Positions 58,046 through 64,000 of a stretch of 64,000 nt of DNA are shown in pieces. The notes under the pieces were generated by a model. The model did not search any database. It saw only the letters and a list, made by a program, of their open reading frames with translations, and was not told the DNA's origin. The stretch is taken from contig NZ_JAAOIV010000006.1 in NCBI RefSeq assembly GCF_011440275.1, positions 118,984 to 182,983 of the forward strand, in the 5' to 3' direction. Position 1 is the first letter of the stretch. Each line of letters opens with the position of its first letter. Source of the stretch: Metallococcus carri. GTDB lineage: Bacteria > Actinomycetota > Actinomycetes > Actinomycetales > Dermatophilaceae. The position numbers were made by a program, and so were the translations under genes.

Positions 58046-58904
58046 CCCGGCCGGTCGCGACGATCGCGGCCGGACCGGAGAGCGCGACGCGCTCGGCATC
58101 CAAGTGCACGCCGAGGCGGCCGCCCGGCAGGTCGACGGTCCAGCTGGTCTGGTCAGCCGGCCGGCCGGCCCACCACCAGGTCGCCAGCGCAGCCGCGGCG
58201 GCACCGGTGCCGCAGCTGAGCGTCTCCCCCACCCCGCGTTCGTGCACCCGCATGCTGATGTGGCCCGGCTCAAGCGCGCGGACGAATTCGACATTGGTGC
58301 CGTGCTCGGGGTGCGGGTCGACATGGGGCGCCTGGGCCAGGTCGAGGGCGTCCAGGTCCACCTTGAGCGGGAGTGCGACCACGGTGTGCGGGTTGCCGAG
58401 GTCGAGGCTGAGGGCCGGGAGCGCGTCGGCGAAGCCGTGCACCTGCACGACGCTGTCCATGCCGCGTTGCTCGGCCTCGTCGCCGCGCGCCAGCCGCCAG
58501 CCGCCGAGGTCGGTGCGATAGCTGTCGTCGGCGAGCACGGTGATCCGCTTGGTGCCGGCGCGGGTGGCGATGTCGTAGGACTGCGCGGTCTCGAGGCCGT
58601 GGGTGCGCAGGTAGTGGGCGAAGACGCGGGTGCCGTTGCCGCACATCTCAGCGGCGCTGCCGTCGGCGTTGCGGTAGTCCATGAACCAGCGGGTGCCGGG
58701 GTTGAGCTGTTGCACATCCTGCGGGGCCAGCTGCGTCGGGACGATCCGGATCACGCCGTCGCCGCCGATCCCCGCGCGGCGGTCGGCGAGGAAGCGCACG
58801 TCGGTGTCGGCGAGGTCGAGGCGCCCCTCCACGTCCTCGACGAGCACGAAGTCGTTGAGCGTGCCGTGGCCCTTGCTGAACTCGATGGTGGTCACGGGTC
58901 TCAT
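58029..58904 (-). CDS. dapF: Diaminopimelate epimerase
   Basis: 291 residues. Converts LL- to meso-diaminopimelate for lysine and peptidoglycan. Two catalytic Cys are in AEMCGNGTRVFAHYL (~89) and LSCGTGAAAAALA (~230). Also FSKGHGTLNDFVLVED and WFMDYRNADGS. Its ATG overlaps the miaA stop (ATGA), so translation is coupled. Confidence 0.96.
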   Translation of the reverse strand: MRPVTTIEFSKGHGTLNDFVLVEDVEGRLDLADTDVRFLADRRAGIGGDGVIRIVPTQLAPQDVQQLNPGTRWFMDYRNADGSAAEMCGNGTRVFAHYLRTHGLETAQSYDIATRAGTKRITVLADDSYRTDLGGWRLARGDEAEQRGMDSVVQVHGFADALPALSLDLGNPHTVVALPLKVDLDALDLAQAPHVDPHPEHGTNVEFVRALEPGHISMRVHERGVGETLSCGTGAAAAALATWWWAGRPADQTSWTVDLPGGRLGVHLDAERVALSGPAAIVATGRVTLPG

Positions 58905-59818
58905 TGTCGCTGCTCTTGGCGCACGATCGCGAGGGCGAGCTCACGCAGGTCTGCCGCGCCGGCCGGCAGCCAGTGGATGCGCGGGTCCGGCCGGAACCAC
59001 GATCCCTGCCGCCGGACCAGCCTGCGGGTGGCCGCGGTGGTCTGCTCGATGGCCTCCCGCTCGGTGAAGTCACCGTCGAGTTGCTGGAGGGCTTGCTGGT
59101 AGCCGATCGCCCGGCTGGCGGTGCGCCCTGCGCGAAGTCCTTGCGGGACAAGGGATTTCACTTCGTCCAGGAGTCCGTCGCGCCACATCTGCTCGGTGCG
59201 GGCGGCGATGCGTTGGTCGAGTGCGGCCGGGTCCGCGGTGAGGCCGATGGTGACGGTGGGTTCGGCATACTCCCGCCGAGGCATCGTCGCGCTGAACGGG
59301 CGCCCGGTGAGTTCGATGACCTCGAGCGCGCGCACGATGCGGCGGCCGTTGGTGGGCAGGATCGCGGCGGCGGCCTGCGGGTCCTGCTGCTCGAGCCGGG
59401 CGTGCAGGGCCTGGCTGCCGCGCTCGTCGAGCTCCTGCTCGAGCCGGCCCCGGACGGCCGGGTCGGTCGGTGGGATCTCGAGCACGTCCAGGGCGGCCCG
59501 CAGGTAGAGGCCCGAACCGCCGACGAGGATCGGGACGCGGCCGCGCTCGCGGATCGCAGTCAGGTCGGCACGCGAATCCCGTTGGTATGCCGCGACGCTC
59601 GCCTCCTGGGTCACGTCCAGCACGTCGAGTTGATGGTGCGGTATGCCGCGCCGCTGCTTGGGCTTGAGCTTCGCAGTGCCGATGTCCATGCCCCGATAGA
59701 GCTGGCTCGCGTCGGCGTTGACGATCTCGCCGTCGAGGGCCTCGGCGAGCTCCAGCGCGAGGTCGGACTTGCCGGTCGCCGTCGCGCCGACGACGGCGAC
59801 GATCGGGTGGGACGGCAT
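58901..59818 (-). CDS. miaA: tRNA dimethylallyltransferase
   Basis: 305 residues. Adds dimethylallyl to A37 of tRNAs reading UNN codons. P-loop VAVVGATATGKSDLALELAE, DASQLYRGMDIGTAK, catalytic GIPHHQLDVLDV, VGGSGLYLRAALDVLE, and RAIGYQQALQQL. Start ATG 59818; the frame continues upstream without homology. First gene of miaA-dapF. Confidence 0.96.
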   Translation of the reverse strand: MPSHPIVAVVGATATGKSDLALELAEALDGEIVNADASQLYRGMDIGTAKLKPKQRRGIPHHQLDVLDVTQEASVAAYQRDSRADLTAIRERGRVPILVGGSGLYLRAALDVLEIPPTDPAVRGRLEQELDERGSQALHARLEQQDPQAAAAILPTNGRRIVRALEVIELTGRPFSATMPRREYAEPTVTIGLTADPAALDQRIAARTEQMWRDGLLDEVKSLVPQGLRAGRTASRAIGYQQALQQLDGDFTEREAIEQTTAATRRLVRRQGSWFRPDPRIHWLPAGAADLRELALAIVRQEQRQ

Positions 59819-59840
59819 ACGCCCAGTATCCCGCCCCCTA

Positions 59841-59912
59841 TCGCTGGTTGAGGGCTGGCCTTCTTCGCTGGTAGAGCGTTGTCCTTCTTCGCTGGTTGAG
59901 CGAGGGCCGAGG
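59841..59912. repeat. Three 24-bp tandem repeats (TCGCTGGTTGAG...)
   Basis: TCGCTGGT begins at 59841, 59865 and 59889, exactly 24 bp apart, with diverged remainder. The last copy runs into GGTTGAGCGAGGGCCGAGG and AACGAGGCCCGAGTCGAACC, a partly palindromic element I recall as common between genes in Micrococcales. This occupies the gap upstream of miaA. Confidence 0.75.
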
Positions 59913-59995
59913 AACGAGGCCCGAGTCGAACCACCCTCACCACCGAAATTCGTTGGCGCGCAGCACCCTTCGTCGCGCACACTCTCCGGGTGGAC

Positions 59996-60097
59996 ATGAC
60001 TTCGGTGCCGACCAGCCCGCAGCGCAAGGACCCCCGCAGCTACCGCTGCGAGGGCACCTTGCCCTGCGCGGACGCCGGCATACCGAAGGAGGAGTGA
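59996..60097 (+). CDS. Possible 33-residue small protein
   Basis: ATG at 59996 (or GTG 59990) to TGA 60095-60097. Begins MTSVPTSPQRKDPRSYRCEG and ends CADAGIPKEE. Third codon positions are almost all G or C, as in the real genes here, and two Cys are spaced by five residues. A weak GGGTGG precedes it and a perfect hairpin follows 27 bp downstream. No homologue is known to me. It could be a small protein or the body of a small RNA. Confidence 0.4.
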   Translation: MTSVPTSPQRKDPRSYRCEGTLPCADAGIPKEE

Positions 60098-60124
60098 ACG
60101 CTCGACCCGTTCACGACCACCCAG

Positions 60125-60152
60125 ACGCCCGGCGATCGTTCGCCGGGCGTTT
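60125..60152 (+). terminator. Hairpin between the small ORF and rtcB
   Basis: Perfect 11-bp stem ACGCCCGGCGA / TCGCCGGGCGT, loop TCGT, then TT. Terminates the short transcript upstream of rtcB or acts in its leader. Confidence 0.65.
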
Positions 60153-60188
60153 CGCATGTCCGCGACCCACCGAAGGAGGATGAAGGAG

Positions 60189-61358
60189 ATGGAGAGAATC
60201 AATGACCGGCTGCTGAACTGGGCCAGCATCCTGGAGGACAACACTCGCGCGCAGGCGGAGCTGACGGCGTCGATGCCGTTCATCCACCCGCACGTCGCGC
60301 TGATGCCGGACGCTCACCTCGGCCGCGGCGCGACCGTGGGTTCGGTGATCCCGACGCTCGGCGCGATCATCCCGGCCGCGGTCGGCGTGGACATCGGCTG
60401 CGGCATGATCGCGGTGCGGACCCAGTTCGCGGCCGGTCAGCTGAGGGACGACCTCGGCACGCTCCGGCAGCAGATCGAGCGGTCGATCCCGTTGTCGGCC
60501 GGCGGTTTCAACCGCAAGGTCAGCCGGCAGCACACGCAGGATCGGCTGGACGAGTTGAGCACCCTCGCTCGCGAGGCGGGCTTCGACCCGGCGGCCTACG
60601 CCAAGCGGTGGGACCTGCAGCTGGGCACGCTCGGCTCCGGCAACCACTTCATCGAGGTCAGCCTCGACGAGCAGGACCGGGTGTGGCTGTTCCTGCATTC
60701 CGGCTCGCGGGGCGTGGGCAACCGGATCGCCGGACACCACATCAAGGTCGCCCAGGAGCAGGTCAGCAAGTGGTGGATCTCGTTGCCGGACAACGACCTT
60801 GCCTACTTGGTCGAGGGCACGGACGAGTTCGATCACTACCTGCGCGAGCTGCAGTGGGCGCAGCACTACGCCCTGCTCAACCGGGAGGAGATGATGGACC
60901 GCGTCGTCACCCAGGTGGAGCACTGGATGGGTGCGCCGGTGCAGCAGCAGGAGCGGATCAACTGCCACCACAACTACACCGCGAGGGAGCGGCACTTCGG
61001 CAAGGAGGTGTGGCTGTCGCGCAAGGGCGCGATCAACGCCGAGCTCGGCCGTCCGGGGCTGATCCCGGGGTCGATGGGCACCGCGTCGTATGTCGTGGTC
61101 GGCAAGGGAAATCCGTTGTCGCTCAACAGCTCTCCGCACGGTGCGGGTCGTGAGTACTCGCGGAGCCGGGCTCGCAAGACCTTCACGCAGGACCAGCTGC
61201 GGGAGGCCATGCACGGCATCGAGTACCGAGACACGGCGGCCTTCATCGACGAGATCCCGCAGGCGTACAAGGACATCGACGTGGTGATGCGGGACGCCGC
61301 GGACCTGGTCGAGGTCCGGCATACGCTCCGGCAGATCGTCAACGTGAAGGGCGACTGA
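60189..61358 (+). CDS. rtcB: RNA-splicing ligase RtcB
   Basis: 389 residues. Joins 2',3'-cyclic phosphate or 3'-phosphate RNA ends to 5'-OH ends with GTP and Mn2+. Metal and GMP residues are seen in AAVGVDIGCGMIAVRT, LGTLGSGNHFIEVSL, LHSGSRGVGNRIAGHH, INCHHNYTARERHFG, LIPGSMGTASYVVVGKG and SSPHGAGREYSRSRA. The ATG at 60189 is favoured because AAGGAGG lies 9 nt before it; in-frame ATGs occur at 60156 and 60180. No RtcA, archease or prfH is adjacent. It may repair tRNAs or rRNA cut by toxins. Confidence 0.95.
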   Translation: MERINDRLLNWASILEDNTRAQAELTASMPFIHPHVALMPDAHLGRGATVGSVIPTLGAIIPAAVGVDIGCGMIAVRTQFAAGQLRDDLGTLRQQIERSIPLSAGGFNRKVSRQHTQDRLDELSTLAREAGFDPAAYAKRWDLQLGTLGSGNHFIEVSLDEQDRVWLFLHSGSRGVGNRIAGHHIKVAQEQVSKWWISLPDNDLAYLVEGTDEFDHYLRELQWAQHYALLNREEMMDRVVTQVEHWMGAPVQQQERINCHHNYTARERHFGKEVWLSRKGAINAELGRPGLIPGSMGTASYVVVGKGNPLSLNSSPHGAGREYSRSRARKTFTQDQLREAMHGIEYRDTAAFIDEIPQAYKDIDVVMRDAADLVEVRHTLRQIVNVKGD

Positions 61359-61360
61359 CG

Positions 61361-61399
61361 ACGGGCGGCGAACCTCTGCTGAGGAGATTCGCCGCCCGT
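61361..61399 (+). terminator. Hairpin after rtcB
   Basis: Perfect 12-bp stem ACGGGCGGCGAA / TTCGCCGCCCGT with a 15-nt loop, 2 bp after the stop codon. Confidence 0.75.
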
Positions 61400-61438
61400 T
61401 CGGCTCGCCTCGGCCGAGCTGCTGAATGACTGACCGGC

Positions 61439-61469
61439 TTGACCCTGGACCAGGTCGAGGGTCTTAGCT
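61439..61469 (+). promoter_or_regulatory. MerR-type promoter/operator with 19-bp spacer
   Basis: -35 TTGACC (61439-61444), 19-bp spacer, -10 TTAGCT (61464-61469). An inverted repeat GACCCT...AGGGTC lies between and overlaps the -35. Overlong 19-20-bp spacers with a dyad are the hallmark of promoters activated by MerR-family twisting. The GTG of the MerR fusion follows 7 nt after the -10, so autoregulation and a leaderless mRNA are expected. Confidence 0.8.
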
Positions 61470-61476
61470 GTGCGAC

Positions 61477-62412
61477 GTGACGGACCTGTTGTCGATCGGG
61501 GAGCTGGCGCGCCGCTCCGGGCTGACCGTGAGCGCGCTGCGCTTCTATGACCGGGAGGGCGTGCTCGAGCCAGCCTTCGTCGATCCGAGCACCGGTTATC
61601 GACGGTATGCCGCGGCGCAGATCCGCGTCGCCACCGTCGTTGCGTCGCTGCGCCGAATCGCGTTGCCGCTCAGCGAGATTCGCGCCGTCGTCGAAAACAT
61701 CACCGACCACGATCTTGTGCGCGACGTCGTTGCTCAGCACCTCGACCGGCTCGCCGACGGCCTGCGCGACGCGCAGCGCGAGGCGGCCCGACTGGACGGC
61801 ATACTCGCTCCTCCGGGCGACGGCAGCGCGACCGTCGCGGCAGCCGACCTGCGCCGCCTGCTCGATGCCGTCACCTTCGCCGCCGCCACCGACCCCGAGC
61901 ATCCGGTGCTCTGCGGCGTCCTGCTCGAAGCCGAACCCGGCCGCCTGCGTGCCGTCGCGACCGACCGTTACCGGCTCGCCGTGCACGAGGTGCCCGCCGA
62001 CGTCGACGGGGTATGGCGGTGCGTCGCGCCCGCCGCGTGGGTCAGCGGCCTCCGCGAGCTCTCCGCGGCCACCACGATCAGCCTGACTGGCGAGACCGTC
62101 CGAGCCGTCAGCAACGGCGAAACCCGTTGGGCGACAACGATTGACGGTGACTTCCCCGACTACGCACGGATCCTGCCGACGGACGACCGCGCCGGGCAGC
62201 CGCTGGGCCAAATCACCACCACTCCCGCGGTCGACGGGCTGGTGCGGATCGACGATCACGACGTCACGGTGCAGCGCGCGTTCCTGCTCGAGGCGACCGA
62301 GGCAGCCGACGGACAGGCCACTCTTGCGCTCGACGGCCCCATCACCCCCCTGGTGATCCGCAGCTCCGACGGCGCGGTCAGCCTGCTCATGCCGGTGCGG
62401 ACCGACCCATGA
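61477..62412 (+). CDS. MerR-family regulator fused to a DNA polymerase III beta-clamp-like domain
   Basis: 311 residues, GTG start. Residues ~3-72 are a MerR winged helix (LLSIGELARRSGLTVSALRF, YDREGVLEPAFV, STGYRRYAAAQI), then a helical linker (~75-112). Residues ~120-235 match domain II of DnaN: DLRRLLDAVTFAAATDPEHP, VLCGVLLEAEPGRLRAVATD, RYRLAVHEVP and the signature DGDFPDYARILP. The last ~60 residues resemble the end of domain III (ITPLVIRSSDGAVSLLMPVR). A single polypeptide thus holds about half a clamp protomer. It could sense a clamp-binding ligand or replication partners and control transcription. The stop overlaps the next gene's ATG. Confidence 0.88.
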   Translation: MTDLLSIGELARRSGLTVSALRFYDREGVLEPAFVDPSTGYRRYAAAQIRVATVVASLRRIALPLSEIRAVVENITDHDLVRDVVAQHLDRLADGLRDAQREAARLDGILAPPGDGSATVAAADLRRLLDAVTFAAATDPEHPVLCGVLLEAEPGRLRAVATDRYRLAVHEVPADVDGVWRCVAPAAWVSGLRELSAATTISLTGETVRAVSNGETRWATTIDGDFPDYARILPTDDRAGQPLGQITTTPAVDGLVRIDDHDVTVQRAFLLEATEAADGQATLALDGPITPLVIRSSDGAVSLLMPVRTDP

Positions 62413-62690
62413 GTGTGCTGGTGCACGAATGCCGCACCTGCGGCCACAACGCGACCTGGCACGAGTCGCGCGAACGCGCCTACACCGCGTGCCGCTGCTG
62501 CATCGCCGGCACGGCCGATCCGGACCCGGAGCCCACGCTGCGCCCGACCTGGACCTCCCCTGGCGGCCGACTGGAGCCCCTCGCGCCCCCAGGAACGGTC
62601 CGCAACGAGCGAACCATGCACCAGACCGTCACCTGTGACTGCGAGGCGTGCCGGGCGGCATACGACCACCACTCGACGCGCTCCCCCTGA
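62409..62690 (+). CDS. Cys-rich miniprotein (putative zinc-binding), coupled to the MerR-clamp gene
   Basis: 93 residues, ATGA overlap with the preceding gene. Cys8, Cys11 with His13/His18, then Cys28/Cys30/Cys31 (ECRTCGHNATWH, TACRCCIAG) form one likely zinc knuckle; a second set, CDCEAC (76-81) with nearby HH, sits at the C-terminus. The central part is Pro-rich and probably disordered. I do not recognise the family. Co-translation with the regulator suggests a partner role. Confidence 0.75.
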   Translation: MSVLVHECRTCGHNATWHESRERAYTACRCCIAGTADPDPEPTLRPTWTSPGGRLEPLAPPGTVRNERTMHQTVTCDCEACRAAYDHHSTRSP

Positions 62691-62709
62691 GCGGTGATCT
62701 ACTAGAGGC

Positions 62710-63660
62710 GTGAGCATCTTTCGCCGCAAGCGGACCGCTCTGCCCGAGCCCGACCCGGAGGGTCCCCGCGACGAGCACCTGCCGATGCTGTCGGTCGACG
62801 AGGCCGCCGCGGTCGCCCGGCTCGTGCGCGAACGGCTCGCCATGCGCGGCCGCGAAGGAGTCGTCGGCGCCGGAGCATTGCGCCTGGACGACGGCACCGT
62901 GCTCGGGCTGCACAATCTCGCCACCGCCCTCGTCGGCCGCCCGTATGCCGAATGGCCGGCCGCCGTGGACCGTCACCTGCGGGTGCTGATGGACTCCTTC
63001 GACCGCTCGGTGACCACCGCGGCCGATCCCCGCTCGGTCTACGTGCGGCTGCGCGCCACCTCGGACCTGCCCGCCCCGGTGACCTACGACCCAGCCGAAC
63101 CCCTGCCCGGCATTGTCGCGATCCTCGCGGTCGACGAGCCCCATGTCGTGCGCGAACTGCTGAGCGGCGATCTCACCGAGGTGGGCGGCGACCGCGACAC
63201 GGCTTATCGCAACGCGTGGGCCAATCTGGCTGCGCTCCCCGTGCCTGCGCATGACACGATCACACCGGACACCGATGCGCCCAACTCGATGATCCACGTC
63301 TTCACCGCCGAGGATTTCTTCGGCGCGAGCCGGCTGGTGGTGCTGCCCTCGCTGCTCGAACGGGCGATGGGTGCGGCGATTCCGCCGCACGGCGTGCTCG
63401 TCGCGGTGCCCAACCGGCACCTGCTGCTCGTCCATTTCCCCCAGGACGAATCCGTGCTCCTGGCCGCCCACGCGATGATCGCGATCTCCCGCACCGAATC
63501 GAGCGGCCGGCCCGGGCCGATCAGCAGCGAGCTCTTCCACGTCACCCCGGATCTGGTCGGCACCCGCCTCAGCAGCACGACCGACGACGGCGTCAGCTTC
63601 GAGGTCACCGGCCCGGTGGAGGACATGTTCCGCTCCCTCGGGCTACTCGACGATCAGTAG
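62710..63660 (+). CDS. Unknown protein downstream of the MerR-clamp operon
   Basis: 316 residues, GTG at 62710, 19 bp after the miniprotein. No signal peptide or TM helix. Soluble alpha/beta look: LSVDEAAAVARLVRERLAMR, LGLHNLATALVGRPYAEWPA, MIHVFTAEDFFGASRLVVLP, VLVAVPNRHLLLVHFPQDES, and LSSTTDDGVSFEVTGPVEDM. The VPNRHLLLVHF and helix-rich front slightly recall DUF1444, but I cannot assign it. TGATCT and TACTAG lie just upstream, so it may have a weak promoter of its own. Its end overlaps trpS by 7 bp. Confidence 0.75.
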   Translation: MSIFRRKRTALPEPDPEGPRDEHLPMLSVDEAAAVARLVRERLAMRGREGVVGAGALRLDDGTVLGLHNLATALVGRPYAEWPAAVDRHLRVLMDSFDRSVTTAADPRSVYVRLRATSDLPAPVTYDPAEPLPGIVAILAVDEPHVVRELLSGDLTEVGGDRDTAYRNAWANLAALPVPAHDTITPDTDAPNSMIHVFTAEDFFGASRLVVLPSLLERAMGAAIPPHGVLVAVPNRHLLLVHFPQDESVLLAAHAMIAISRTESSGRPGPISSELFHVTPDLVGTRLSSTTDDGVSFEVTGPVEDMFRSLGLLDDQ

Positions 63661-64000
63661 GCCATCCCCATCACCGCCCGCACGGTCGCGAGCGTGGCCT
63701 CGGCGATCGCAGTGGCGCGCTCGTTGCCCTCGCGCAGCACTGCATGCAGGTATGCCGGGTCGCGCGCGAGATCCGCACGTCGACGCCGGTGCTCGGCCAG
63801 ACCGTCGTTGATCGCTTGTGTCACAACGGCTTTCAGCTTCGCCGCGCCACCGTCACCGATCTCGTCGGCGAGTGCGGCGGGGTCCTGGTCACGGAAGCCC
63901 GCGGCGATGGTGAGCAGGTTGGCGACCTCGGGACGCCGGTCAGGCTCGAAGGTGATTCGGCGCTCACTGTCCGTGCGAGCTCCGCGAATCAGCATCGCGG
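63654..64000 (-). CDS. trpS: Tryptophanyl-tRNA synthetase, C-terminal part
   Basis: Partial; continues beyond the window. The ~115 residues visible are the end of a class I TrpRS: GARTDSERRITFEPDRRPEV, ANLLTIAAGF, EIGDGGAAKLKAVVTQAIND and a C-terminal helix (ERATAIAEATLATVRAVMGM). The K-M-S-K-S loop is outside. Confidence 0.88.
   Translation of the reverse strand, partial: AMLIRGARTDSERRITFEPDRRPEVANLLTIAAGFRDQDPAALADEIGDGGAAKLKAVVTQAINDGLAEHRRRRADLARDPAYLHAVLREGNERATAIAEATLATVRAVMGMAY

Overview
The window is about 70% G+C, densely coded, and carries actinobacterial hallmarks: a Lys/Ala-rich SigA/HrdB-type principal sigma factor, SAM-IV-type riboswitches, a DUF3349 - small membrane protein - PitA block in the same order as Mycobacterium Rv0543c-Rv0545c, an NrdR/NrdJ pair, a LexA gene divergent from a LysM gene, and DUF4192, DUF445, PAC2 and EcsC families. 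A member of the Micrococcales (Dermacoccaceae or Intrasporangiaceae-like) is my best guess; no 16S or other taxonomic marker is present. It reads as ordinary chromosome: I see no prophage, insertion sequence, CRISPR array, rRNA or tRNA gene.

Layout. 1-5.6 kb: tail of a transglutaminase-like gene with an apparent frameshift, then sigA, a universal stress protein, metX with its SAM-IV-type riboswitch, a DUF4192 gene and an EcsC gene. 5.7-8.9 kb (plus strand): SufE, a two-TM protein with a long Tyr-Gly-Gln repeat tail, and a PolA-like polymerase. 8.9-24.6 kb (minus strand): PAC2, HIT, HrpA, two exported proteins, a RIO kinase, metY with a second SAM-IV-type riboswitch, DUF445, two tandem lipoproteins, serA, and DUF3349/membrane protein/pit. 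24.7-28.1 kb: a RecB-like nuclease fused to an SF1 helicase. 28.1-32.9 kb: a HAD-PlsC fusion with an alpha/beta hydrolase, a class A beta-lactamase-fold lipoprotein, a tandem palindrome array and a DinB gene. 33-39 kb: nrdR-nrdJ with NrdR boxes; LysM gene and lexA with LexA boxes; sirtuin. 39-52 kb: LysR regulator, comEA-comEC, degV, leuS with a leader peptide/attenuator, rpsT, a second palindrome array, holA and dinG. 52-60 kb: Ser-rich lipoprotein, GH63-like glucosidase, panD, hflX, methyltransferase, dapF-miaA. 60-64 kb: small ORF, rtcB, a MerR/DnaN-clamp fusion operon, and the end of trpS.

Functional links. metX and metY make homocysteine by the acetylhomoserine/sulfide route; each has its own riboswitch, and they lie 14 kb apart. 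nrdR sits in front of nrdJ, with two NrdR boxes 32 bp apart. lexA and its LysM neighbour share an interval with three LexA-like boxes, which suggests an SOS-controlled division inhibitor. leuS follows a 13-codon leader ending in Leu-Leu-Ser-Pro-Pro-Arg and a U-tract terminator. miaA-dapF and comEA-comEC are translationally coupled by ATGA overlaps.

Most unusual observations: (1) a MerR regulator fused to part of a DNA-polymerase beta clamp, in an operon with a Cys-rich miniprotein and next to an unknown protein, under a promoter with the 19-bp spacer typical of MerR regulation; (2) two intergenic arrays of 39-40-bp imperfect palindromes at 62-63-bp period, unrelated in sequence but alike in architecture, plus a related single perfect palindrome; (3) a GTATGCCG/CGGCATAC motif present tens of times, far above chance; (4) many genes with a TANNNT box exactly 6-8 nt before the start codon, i.e. 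predicted leaderless mRNAs; (5) the YGQ-repeat membrane protein.
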